Assembly: GCA_002104935.1 (NCBI GenBank)
Contig: MCGT01000004.1
Location: 682,001-746,000 of the forward strand
DNA from: Hesseltinella vesiculosa
Taxonomy: Eukaryota; Mucoromycota; Mucoromycetes; Mucorales; Cunninghamellaceae
Reading direction: 5' to 3'
Length of the DNA: 64,000 nucleotides
Below are positions 33,951 through 44,156 of this stretch, piece by piece; the first letter of the stretch is position 1, and each line of letters begins with the position of its first letter. The notes under the pieces are model-generated. The model worked only from the letters and a program-made list of their open reading frames with translations, was not told the origin of the DNA and ran no database searches. The translations under genes and the position numbers were made by a program.

Positions 33951-35707
33951 TTAGGCCTTGGAGACGGCTTTGAACTTGGCATCGATCCACTCGAGCAAGC
34001 CCCAGTCTGCACCACCGCCATTGTGATTGGGCGCACGTACACCTTCGTACAGATTTTGTGTGCACTGTTCAAAGACCCAGCCAAAGTTGATGCCCTTGGA
34101 GCGCTGCTTGATGCTGCGGTCCCACTTAAGATCAGGAAGGATGAAATCATGGTAAGCCAGGATATGGGGCTTTAGCACTTCGGGATTGAAGATGGTTTGG
34201 ACAGTCTTGGAGAGGTAGGTATCAAACGTGGCACGCATTTTAGGATTCTGAAGAAGCATGTTGATTACATATCCACCAGGGAACTTCTTTGGGTAGCTGG
34301 TATAAGGCACGTTGACGAAACTACGGGGCTGAGCGAGGTTGACACCGAAAGTGGCATCATAGTCTTGGCCAAGGAAGTAAACCTTCTTGCTATCGACATC
34401 TTCATAGGCGCCAATGTTGGTTTGTTCTTGCCAGTAACCATCCCAGTGGCCAGCTAAGAACTCCATGACCATGTAACGTAGGAATTGATCGACGTTAAAA
34501 CTATTTTCCAGTGCGGCCACGGCTGCATCGTCCTTGGGGTTGACGGCTGCCAAAGTCTTAGCTAGTTTCTGCAGCAGCGACTTGTCGGAAGGTGAACCGG
34601 GGGCAGGAATGAAGGCGTCGTAATTTTTCTTGTCGTCCTTGAAGCTGGCACCGGAAGCGCCGTCAAACAAGGGACCCATGCGCTGAACTTGGCCGTTGTA
34701 GAAATTGGCAATGATGTGTGAGTAATTGGGGATATCGTCCAGCATGTTAAATGTTCCCATTGATTCGCCGTTGATGAAGAACCGGATCATGTTGGCTTGA
34801 TTGGCACCGACACCCATGGCGCGCAAGATATCTGCATAAAGCTTTTCACGGATCTGGGTGGGGTCTTCCTCCATATGGCGGATTTTAAAAAAGTTGCGCC
34901 CATTCAACAGCTTGCCTTGCGGAAGTTGCCATTTCCAGGATTGTTTGGCATTGTTGTGAGGCTTACCCGGTTTGTGCAATTGGAAAGCAGTGTTCTGTTG
35001 GTGTGGGGAAAAAATGAGGGGGTTGAGTCATCCCTTCCAGGGACTTTCCGGTAGCCTCCTTACATCAAAAGTGTAGACATTGTCGGCGTCGATCATAGTC
35101 AACTTGACCTTGAACACGGTGGGCACGATCTTGGTGATGAGTTGCTCCATTTGTTTTTTATCACCATTGACAAACACAGATACGATGTAATTGGTGTCCC
35201 AAATCGATCCTGGCTCAATTGCTCTGTCCCAGTCCTTTAAAAAAAAAAGGAGGCTGTGTGAGCAAGAATTTTTTCTTTCTGTACTGTGCTCGTGACATAC
35301 ATTTACACCAATAGCAGTTGGCAACTTGGGAATGTCGGCATAAGTGACGGGACGGTCAAAGAAGTCATTGCGTGTAGATTCACCTTCCAAAGTACGATCG
35401 AATGGCTCGGCTTGACCGTTGACAACATACTAGCGAGAAGAAATAAAAAGGGGAGAAGAGTTATTTAAAAAAAGGTCTCCCCATGTGTTTTCTGTCTTTT
35501 TACTCTGTATTTAACAGCTCCAGTGACTTCAACATCGCCAACATAGTAAGGTACATCAGATATTTGAGCTTTCAAAGGATATGCTTTGCCATTGACAGAC
35601 ACAGACACGGCTGTGCCTGCTTTGGCGGTCGGCGCGATCACCTTGAATCGAGCAGCCAGAGCAATATGGGCAATCAATGTTAATGGTAAAAGGACACGAA
35701 GCAACAT
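33951..35707 (-). CDS. CotH-family secreted protein kinase-like protein, paralogue B
   Basis: Complement join 33951..34994, 35064..35234, 35301..35429, 35504..35707; 515 aa. Same exon plan as paralogue A, with all introns GT..AG. The signal peptide is residues 1-18. The domain blocks FKIRHMEEDPTQIREKLYADI, FFINGESMGTFNMLDDIPN, GPLFDGASGASF, MEFLAGHWDGYW and FLGQDYDATFG align throughout with A, and the C-terminal GGGADWGLLE is shared. The two genes are in tandem on the same strand, 2.1 kb apart, so they come from a local duplication. The sequence has clearly diverged, mainly in the signal peptide, in the segment after the FDGASGASF block and at the C-terminus. Role as for A, inferred from family membership only. 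Confidence 0.9.
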
Positions 35708-37182
35708 GATCTTTTTTTAAAAATTGGGAGAAAAAAAAAAGAAAATGATGTTGAAAACGACTCTTCTCTTTTATTAGCATTCCCCCTCGTTCCCGAGCAA
35801 ACCCCCTTCCCAATTAGCTATTCTAGACGAAATGCTTCCTAAATATGCAAATGGATCATGTTTGCCCACCTTATAAAAATAGGGGTGTCATAAGCCTGGC
35901 TCATTTTACCAATGAGCATCCCTGGATGGATATCAATCAACTGTCACCCGAGGCCAAAATCGAATTCCATAGCTTCGAATGGAACCATATTTTACTGTTT
36001 CCATGCAAATCAAAGAGTCATCGAGCACGATAAGGATCATCACTTCCTCCTGTCAATAAAAGTGCAGACTCATACGACGCGCATTTTTGTTTTGAGCCTG
36101 GGGTAAAAAAAAAAAAAAAAAAATCCTTGGTGTTTTCTCGCATGATCTTTTTGGAATTGGTGATCGTTTTTCTATACCGCCCATTCCCACCAAAAATCTC
36201 TTTTTTAGCCCATCTTCCTGCCTCCTATTTTCAAGGAGACGTGATTGAGGGGATTTTAAGGGTTTAAGCTGGTAAAGAACTGGATGTTGGAGGCAAAACC
36301 AAGGCGCGGCATGTTTTGCGAGGCCATGCATGACATTTTTTTTTCTACAAAAAATACAGATGCGCCCTGACATTCAGGGTCAATTGCAAGGCTGACTGTT
36401 TCTTGATGTCCAACTTTATGAAAAACGACTGACCCGAGGAAAGCATAATTTTTTCATACATAGTTTAATTTGTTGTCATGGCAGCCAAGTAAGTTTATTA
36501 CAAATTTAACGTGTTGCTTCGATTTTAAGGTTAAATGGCGTGGGAGACCTTTTTGTAGCTTGTTGTATCAATACAATAACAAGATGACTCCTTTGCCTGA
36601 CTCCTTTTTTTAAAAAAGTCGCATACAATGTTGATTGGAGCAGAATGTTTGATCAAATCAATGTTCCCTCATTGCCCACAGCCTCCGTGTTTTTAAGATA
36701 GGGAGCCTCTCCTTTTGAGATCAAAGTTGAATAGTTGATACGTCGCTATTTTTTGGGACTGTATGGAACCATCACTTCACAGTGAAATAACCCTCAAATA
36801 ATCCTCATATGAATGCATTATAGCAAGATGCCTATGCGACAAAAATGCAGTGCAAATTATGCACCTTGATTTGGGTTGCATGAAAAAGCGCTCCATCCAT
36901 GACTTGACATGATCTCACAAGACGACGTGAGCCCCTCTGCGGATCCTTCTTTTTTCTTTATTGAGTTAAAAAAAAAACTCAAAAAGGGGTGCATTATTCT
37001 TTTTCTTTATGGCACGGTGGCAACGTCCCTTGATTTTGGACTGTTCATCTTATCCGCCAGTGGCCAATGAGCCAATGAGACAATGGGCCTGGCGCAGGTG
37101 AAAAATAGGTTGGTCGGCGAAGGCGCTTTTTTTATTCTGTCTTTTTTTTTTTTTTCAGTAGCCTCATTCTTTTGAAAGATCT
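35708..37182. other. Divergent spacer between CotH-B and MTG1
   Basis: No supported gene. Contains A17-18 near 36104, a short inverted sequence GAGTTAAAAAAAAAACTC at 36962-36979 that could form a hairpin, and a T run at 37142-37155 just before MTG1. Confidence 0.5.
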
Positions 37183-38196
37183 ATGCAACGATTTATACCT
37201 CGCACGACCTTCAACTACGATCGTGTGATCAATTGGTTTCCAGGTCATATGGCCAAGGGCTTACGACTGATCTCGGAGCGGCTGAACTCGATTGATTTGA
37301 TTGTCGAAGTACGGGATGCTCGAATTCCCCTGTCTTCGATCAATCCTCAGTTTGAACGAGTGGTGGGACGCAAACCTCGGTTGATTGTATACAACAAGTT
37401 TGATCTAGCTGATCCGCAATCCAAAAAGCCGCTGATTCAAGCCTTTCGCCGCCACATGCCAGCTACTCCCATTGTTTTCACAAGCTGCTTGACTGACAGC
37501 CACATCAAAGATATTCTCAAGTATGCCGCCACTCTCGCCGATCCCATCCCGCATGTCAATCTCATGGTCATGGGCATGCCCAATGTCGGCAAGTCATCGC
37601 TGATCAACGCATTGCGCCGTGTTGGCGTGGGCAAGGGCAAGGCAGCAATCACAGGCGCTCAGCCAGGTGTCACCAGAACCGTCGTGGGCACCGTCAAAGT
37701 TTTGGAACACCCAGCCGTCTATTTGATTGACACTCCCGGTGTTATGGTGCCTCACATTGCTGATCCGCTGCAGAGTCTCAAGGTGGCCGTCACTGGTGGT
37801 ATCCGCGACCATTTAGCAGATGAACAGGTCATGGTCGACTACCTTCTGTTTGAACTGAACCGTCGGCAAGCATTTGATTATGTGGACTGGTTCCGCCTGC
37901 CTGACAGCCAGCCAACAAATGATGTCCAGGTGCTTTTGGACGCGGTTGCCCGACGTATCGGCGCCTTTAGCAAAGGCGGTATCCTTGAACCTAATATGGC
38001 TGCCAAGTTCTTCCTCAAACAATACCGTACTGGCAAACTCGGCCTCTTCACCCTGGACGACCTGACTGATCTCGATACCTACTTTACTTCCGACAAATCC
38101 CAGCCAGAGAGCCTCTCCAGACGAAAAGAAAAGAAACAGTTAAAACTGGCCATGCGCAAGGAACAACGCCTCAAGGCAAATCGCCAGGACGACTGA
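37183..38196 (+). CDS. MTG1: Mitochondrial ribosome-associated GTPase 1
   Basis: Intronless 337 aa gene. It is a circularly permuted GTPase of the YlqF/RbgA group: G4 NKFD at residues 71-74 comes before G1 GMPNVGKS at 131-138, and G3 DTPG is at 183-186. The N-terminal WFPGHMAKGLR and the RDARIPLSS block are diagnostic. In yeast and mammals MTG1 works in late assembly of the large mitochondrial ribosomal subunit at the inner membrane. The C-terminal end is strongly basic (RRKEKKQLKLAMRKEQRLK). No long presequence is evident, though the first residues (MQRFIPRTTF) are basic and could target mitochondria. Confidence 0.95.
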   Translation: MQRFIPRTTFNYDRVINWFPGHMAKGLRLISERLNSIDLIVEVRDARIPLSSINPQFERVVGRKPRLIVYNKFDLADPQSKKPLIQAFRRHMPATPIVFTSCLTDSHIKDILKYAATLADPIPHVNLMVMGMPNVGKSSLINALRRVGVGKGKAAITGAQPGVTRTVVGTVKVLEHPAVYLIDTPGVMVPHIADPLQSLKVAVTGGIRDHLADEQVMVDYLLFELNRRQAFDYVDWFRLPDSQPTNDVQVLLDAVARRIGAFSKGGILEPNMAAKFFLKQYRTGKLGLFTLDDLTDLDTYFTSDKSQPESLSRRKEKKQLKLAMRKEQRLKANRQDD

Positions 38197-38736
38197 TTTA
38201 TTTTTTGGACAAAGTTGATCCTCGTCCTCCCCTTAGACCTCCTTTTTTCCGTTCGTGCTTTTCTTGTCCACGGCGACACTTACCGCGCATTAGATTTTCT
38301 ATCAAGCATCCATTCATCTGCTATATTTTGCAATATGTAAATAGCCATAAAGTTCCCTTCTTTAAATAGATTAAAAAGAGTTAAAAATTGAAAAGGACTT
38401 TGGGTAATGAAAGACATGGGAAATGGTAAGAAAAAGGAGTGCACCGGAGATTCAACCTAACCTAGATACACCTCCTTAAATCATAGTGCGTATCAAAAAC
38501 CTCCTCTCCCCTTTTCTTTCTGCTCTTTTTTTTTTAACTTTCTTTTTTTTTTATTTGTTTCTGTATCCACCCCAGTCCCTCTCCTTTTACTCAATACTGG
38601 CTTTGTCTTTGTTTTATTTCCCTTGTCGTTCGTTTTTGCTATTACCTGTCTTTTTTTTTTTTTGCTCGATTCTAGCCTTGTCGCCCTACCACCAACGAAA
38701 TAGCCTATCACTTTTACTTTGCTCCTCTCCTTGACA
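38197..38736. other. Spacer with a long pyrimidine tract before the TBC gene
   Basis: No gene. Bases 38500-38730 are about 80 percent C+T on the top strand and end at the ATG of the next gene; this is probably its promoter and leader. Confidence 0.5.
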
Positions 38737-40907
38737 ATGGAAAAAGAGTACGATGAACAACAACAACACTTGCAATATGCGCTTCAGCAACTGGCATTAT
38801 CGATAGAGGAAAAGAAGAAACCTGGTCGACCTATCCCCCCGCCTTCTCCTCTTCCACGCCCGAACGATCGACTGCGTCATTCAAAGAGCATGCCCTTAAA
38901 ACAGCATCTGGGTTCCTCCTCTGCTTATATACCCTGGGTCCAATGGTCACTGCATGACGACCCGCCTTTACCCAAACCTTCTAGACCTCAGCAACAGTGC
39001 ATGAGCGAGCACTCGATAACCACGAGCCGCTACAGCGATGACTCCATTCCATCCACTCCAACCACTACCTACAGCACCAGCAGTATGAAGAAAATGTTAC
39101 GCACTCATTCCAACGGTACCGCCTCTTTGACCTCCTCCTCCTCCATCACTTTGTCGTCGTCGTCATCCTTCTCTTCCCGGTCTGCCTCACGTGTTCACCA
39201 CCCTATCCGCCACGCCTCAACCCAACTATGGGATTGGACCATCGAAGAGCATAATCTTCCAGAATACGACCCGCAATATCATGCCAAATCACCGTCTTCC
39301 AACATCTCTTCGATCACGCTTTCTCAATTAGAGTCCATGGAAAGGTAAAGAAAAAAAGGATTCCAACAGCCAAAAAAGGAGTCAGGGAGAACCGGAGAAA
39401 GGGGGGAGAGGACGACCTTCGCTTAACAAAGGAGGGCTGTGAGAGTAGGGGCTACTTTGAAACAAGATAAACTAAAGGAGCATAACTTTGATCAATAGGG
39501 ACAAGTATGGTTTTAAAAAACCATATCAATGGATGGACCCGAAACAGCTACGTCACTTAGAGCATGAATACGAGGATATATGTCGACACCAACAACAGAA
39601 ATGGGATCAGCTCCTATCAGAACATGACCAGCAATGGCCACCATTGGACTCTCGAGGTACGTAAAAAAAAAAAAAAAAAAAAAAAAAAGTAGTAAAGACG
39701 TTGAGAACAGGAGAGGCAAAACTCACGGTTAATTTTTTTTTTTTGATAGTGAAAAAGTACATGCGAAAAGGGATTCCTCAGTCGTATCGGGGTGATGCTT
39801 GGATGCACTACAGTGGAGCTAAGGCCAAGATGGAAGCCCACCCAGGTATGTACGCAACACTGGTCGAGACAGCACTAGCGATGGGTGCACACAACGAGCA
39901 TGCTGAGGTCATCCAACGTGATCTTCATCGCACATTCCCCGACAACTCCTTCTTTATGTGTGCCCGTACTGACAGCGAAGGCCATGTCCACATGGAACCA
40001 GAATCCAACCCCAAACTGGTATCGCTCAAACACATCCTATACGCCTTTAGCATTCATTCACCCGAGATCGGTTACTGCCAGTCCCTCAACTACCTGGTTG
40101 GCATCTTTTTGTTGGCCACCCGCACTGATGAGGAAGCCTTTTGGCTACTGGTCACCCTCGTCCACGACTACTGCCCTCCCAGTATGTACGACGTCACCAT
40201 GGAAGGCTCTACCATAGAACAAATGGTGTTAATGTACATGGTCTATGAAAAAATGCCTGGGATCTGGAACAAGCTTGCCAACGGCCGCTGCTTTTGGGAA
40301 TGCGAGCAATCTGACTCCATGCCCCCTATTACCTTGGTCACTAACCATTGGTTCCTCACTCTCTTCATCAACATCCTGCCCATCGAGGTAAGCACCTCAT
40401 TTTCACTACCAAGAAGGAATATCAACCACTCATCATTACCCTTTTTGCGCTTTTGGTTAGACTGTGCTGCGCATATGGGATTGCTTTTTTGTGTAAGGGT
40501 TTTTTTTTTTTTTTTTTTTTGACGAGTATCGACTGATCGATTCTTCTGCATGTCTAGCGAAGGTTACAAGGTCTTTTATCGGGTGGCCCTGACCATAATC
40601 AAGATGAACGAATCTCGCATTTGGGCTTTGGATGACCCGATCGAAGTATTCCCTCTGTTGCAAAAAATGCCGAAACGGCTGGTGGACTGCCATCACTTTT
40701 TAGAGGTAAGGAGATGCTCATCACCCGAGGAAAATCCCGTCATCGGGCTCACTCGCCTTTCTTTAATAACAGAAAGTGTTTTCCAAGAGCGGCATCTCCG
40801 TTGATGTGACGATGCAAGACATTGAACGTAAACGACACTTGTTCCGTGACCGTCGAAAGCAGCGCAGAGTGAAGAAATTCAAGCAATTCATTGATTCTCA
40901 AGCATAG
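38737..40907 (+). CDS. TBC-domain Rab GTPase-activating protein
   Basis: Join 38737..39344, 39499..39656, 39750..40387, 40461..40492, 40558..40705, 40773..40907; 572 aa with consistent phases, including a 32-base exon. The first about 250 residues are Ser/Pro-rich and probably disordered. The TBC domain follows: arginine finger in GIPQSYRGDAW (Arg269), glutamine finger in YCQSLNYLVG (Gln366), then WLLVTLVHDYCPP, LVTNHWFLTLFINILP, the split TVLRIWDCFF, and VFYRVALTI. Both catalytic fingers are present, so GAP activity towards a Rab is expected. Order and spacing are near those of yeast Gyp2/Mdr1 and Msb3-type proteins, but the target Rab cannot be told. The C-terminus is very basic. Confidence 0.93.
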
Positions 40908-41156
40908 ACACTTCCTCCCCTCGACCTCTCCTTTTTTTATTTTATTTACTGTACAGTCAAACCACTTTCAACCGTCGTTCTGATAAAAATATTTGTCACA
41001 CACTTCTTTTTGAAATGACATTGACCAAAAATGCAAGCCGAAAAGTCGCCCTGGAATAGCAAAATGTCGCCCTGGCTATTCAAATTGTCAGATTCTAGCT
41101 CTTTTGATGCTGGTCTTTTCTTTTCGCTTTGTCTCGACTAGTTTTCTTTTTTTGTG
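40908..41156. other. Left flank of the transposon-rich interval
   Basis: No gene. AAAGTCGCCCTGGAATAGC and AATGTCGCCCTGGCTATTC are near-repeats 21 bases apart (about 41041-41082), which may be the left end of the decayed element whose transposase remnant starts at 41157. Confidence 0.4.
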
Positions 41157-41840
41157 ATGCCATTTCAGTTTATATATGAGGATGGTAAGGGACATGTGCT
41201 TAATGAGCATGGTGACGATGCCGTAGCTGTTGAGGATGTCAGGATGGAAGCCGAGGGGATCACGTCGTTTGACGATCACTGGCAACTCATGCAGCAGCAA
41301 ATTGCCCCTGTTCCTGAGACTGACATGAAGCCAGAGCAGCCTTCCAAACAGCAAACGGGACCCCCCAAAAAAAAGGAGAGCACTACTCAAATGAATTCAA
41401 GAAGATCATCGTTGACGAGTGCCTGGAAAAACCCCAAATACCAACTACAGTCATTGCTGCTAAGTATGGACTCAAGGTGCCTCGCACAGCCCAACGGTGG
41501 GTGGAAGCTTTTAGAAAACATGGTGACGAGGGTCTCATGAGGAAGCAACATGGAGGAAGAAAACCAGTATTGAATGAGACCCATAAGGCATATTTGACAG
41601 CCCTATTCGATGATAACCCAGCAGCAACAATTGATGAAGCGATAGACGGGTTGACAAAGTATTTCGTCCTTCTGGAAATTAAGCGGTCAGCTGTAAACAA
41701 TTTCCTCAAGCACGAAATGAAGATGACGTTTAAGAAGGTGGAGTTGCACGCTGAAGCTCGGGATTCTCCAGTCATTCTGAATAAAATCTTAGAAAAAAAA
41801 AGGGTGGACACGAAAGGGAATGGCTGCCATCCAATTAGGA
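41157..41840 (+). pseudogene. Decayed N-terminal half of a second type of Tc1-like transposase
   Basis: Starts MPFQFIYEDGKGHVLNEHG, parallel to the MKKFSFVHDDGFGKITDDSG start of the transposase of copy A, but clearly diverged. The frame breaks at the A8 run near 41367 and resumes one frame over as EFKKIIVDECLEKPQ, VPRTAQRWVEAFRKHGDEGL and the helix-turn-helix block EIKRSAVNNFLKHEMKMTFKK. The sequence stops resembling a transposase near 41800; the catalytic DDE domain is absent. It is therefore a dead fragment of a different family member. Confidence 0.8.
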
Positions 41841-42167
41841 ACAACTGCCATCTTTTTTTTACTTGTCTCCTTCACTTGCTACTGGCAGTCGTGTGAGGCC
41901 ATAAAAAAAAAATAAGTCGCAAAAAGATTGCGTGCACATGGAAGCAGGTTTGTGCCTACTGAAAGTCAATGACGTGCACTGGAATCAGGTTGGCGTGCAA
42001 TAATTGTTTGGTTTGCGTGTAAAAACGGTTTCTTCCAGTGTGCTGGTCACTGAAAATCCTGTGGCATCACCAACATGGTCTCACCCTCTCATCTCGTTCA
42101 TGCATGTTTCACTCCGCGCGTGCCATTTATTCCCTCCCCCCTCTTTTTTTTTTTTCATCTGAACACC

Positions 42168-43094
42168 ATGGGTCGCAAAAGACCTACACAAATGGAGGAT
42201 ACACGATCCACGACAAAACCAGCCCTTACCATTACATCCACTGAGGAAGCTATTGAAGCTTTGAATACCCAAATCAAGCATTTCCTCACCGACCAGCTCA
42301 GGAAGCACAAGGACCGTGACAAGCTGAAAGCTGATCTTCTTGGTAAATTTGTCAAGTTACCAAAGGCCACAACGACAACAGCCAAGGATTTGCACTGGAG
42401 GACTGGCACGTTTCACTTTATGAAAAAACTTCAAAAATGGAAAAAGGTAAGAAAAAAAATTGCCAGGTTGTGTGGGTCAAAGTGTCTTGAGCGAACCACT
42501 GATGGCTTTTATTCGTCCAGGCCGCCAGAATCAGTGACTCTGAAGCCTTACTTGCAAAGAATGCCATGACCTTTTGTACAACCCACGACGACCTGTTGGC
42601 GCGGTATGCCAAAACGCAAGAAGCAAGTGCCGCCGTGCAGGCATTTTATGCCGCACCATGGATCGGTCGTGCCCGTCGCTTCTTAGATTGGCATACCCCA
42701 CTTGTCCGTGAAGGCATGGTGATCCAAGAACAAAGACGCCACAAGCCCAACCAATTGATTCGTGCCATCGGCAACTGTGGATCTGGTGTCGGCTCGCGTA
42801 TTGGTGGCCATATGCGTGTTGGCGGGAAGTGGCACCGGCGCGTTGCTCAGAGACATGGTGTGTCGCTTATCGTCAATGAGCATCGTACTTCAATGACATG
42901 TCCATTTTGTGGCTCATGTATCATGCATCCAAAAAAAAAAAGGTGGTCGCCTCAACCTGGGCACGTCAGCGTGCATCAATGGTTCTTGCCCTTCGGTGAA
43001 GATCTCTATGAACACGTTTGGAAGAGATTCCCTGGCAGCAACATGCATAGCCTTGCGAGGCTTTGGGCAGCTGGTTGGCCATCCTACGCTTTGA
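42168..43094 (+). pseudogene. Shortened, frameshifted second Fanzor-like copy
   Basis: First exon 42168..42446 begins MGRKRPTQ, like the MGKRRAQQ start of the copy at 17364, then passes straight into FVKLPKATTTTAKDLHWRTGTFHF, which corresponds to the block just after the RuvC-I motif of the long copy. About 800 codons, including the first catalytic Asp, are thus missing. After an intron (42447-42520) the C-terminal core follows: GVGSRIGGHMRVGGKWHRR, NEHRTSMTCPFC, then a one-base frameshift in an A run at 42931-42941, then LNLGTSACINGSCP and FGRDSLAATCIALRGFG. It cannot encode a working nuclease. Compared with the long copy it is diverged at many positions, so it is not a recent copy. Confidence 0.8.
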
Positions 43095-43381
43095 AGACAC
43101 ATTTTATGACTGCCTCCCATGCCATGATGGTATGAGGAGGTGTGGAACCCTCTCATGAGGTTTGAAAACAGTGACAACGTAAGTAACCAAAAAAAAAAAA
43201 AAGCGGTTATGGACTTTTAGCATGTCACTCATTTTTTTTTCACTGCGACTCTATCTCATCTTCTGTCCGTCAAATTAATTTTTCAAATACGACATTTAAT
43301 TTTTATCATCTCTCCCAATTTCCCTTTTACTGTACGACTTCGTTCTTGTGGCACCTGACATTTGTTTATGGTTTAAGTGTA
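43095..43381. other. Spacer between Fanzor remnant and transposon array
   Basis: 287 bases without a gene, T-rich towards the right, ending in the TA target dinucleotide at 43380-43381. Resembles the corresponding flank of the long Fanzor copy only in base composition and in a CTCATTTTTTTT block. Confidence 0.4.
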
Positions 43382-44154
43382 CACTCTTTCCATGAATAAG
43401 TGGCGGCTCTCCTGGAAGACATGTGGCGGACTTTGGATTTCTGAGTGTCGCACAAGCCAAGACAAATTTGGCGCAGCGTTTTTTTTTTTTTTTGCAGGAT
43501 GACCAAATGCATAATGTCGCATTTTGAGAAAGTTGCCTTTATCCACGATCCTTGGTCCTTGTGCTTCTGGTGTTGTTCAAATCAGCATGAGAAGTCCGGC
43601 TACAAGGAACAAAAAAGCAAACTTGATCAAGTTACCTACAAACACATTGGCATCGGCACAAACACTCATCACTACATCGCCTTCTTGAATGAGGTCATGA
43701 TTACTATGGACCAACATCCAGAATTTGACGGCTGCTATTTGGTGATGACAATGCACCAATTCATCAATCCAAGGCCATCGATACCTTCATCAGGAATCGT
43801 GGGTATCGATACATGCATCTTCCACCCTATTCCCCTGAGCTCAATCCGATTGAGCAATTCTGGTCGGCCGCATCGAGTCAACGCGGCGTGTAATAATGTT
43901 TCTATAAGGATCTGCATGGCTTTATCGGTAATTCATCTCCCCGCATCAATGGCTGCTTCCATAGGACCCCTATGTAGTTGAATTTAAGTAACAATTTGTC
44001 GCACGACAAGTCTATGACGACACGAAAAAAAAATATCTACGACAAAGAAAAAAAAAACGCTGCGCCAAATTTGTCATGGCTTGTGCGACACTCGGAAATC
44101 CAAAGTCCGCAATTCGTCTTCCTTGAGAGCCGCCACTTATTCATGGAAACAGTG
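43382..44154 (+). mobile_element. Internally deleted Tc1/mariner derivative, copy B1 (773 bp)
   Basis: Same ends as copy A: starts CACTCTTTCCATGAATAAG after TA and ends CTTATTCATGGAAACAGTG before TA (44155-44156). Between the TIR and the DDE part, the promoter, the N-terminal half and the first catalytic Asp are lost; the junction reads GCCTTTATCC/ACGATCCTTGG. A second deletion of about 50 bases after TCGGCCGCATCGAG removes the region following the catalytic Glu. Remaining coding pieces (NTHHYIAFLNEVM) are out of frame. It is a non-autonomous, MITE-like element. Confidence 0.9.
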
Positions 44155-44156
44155 TA

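Noticed and set aside
36962..36979. Hairpin GAGTTAAAAAAAAAACTC as a terminator
   Set aside because: It lies in a divergent spacer with no gene ending there; chance pairing around an A run is likely.
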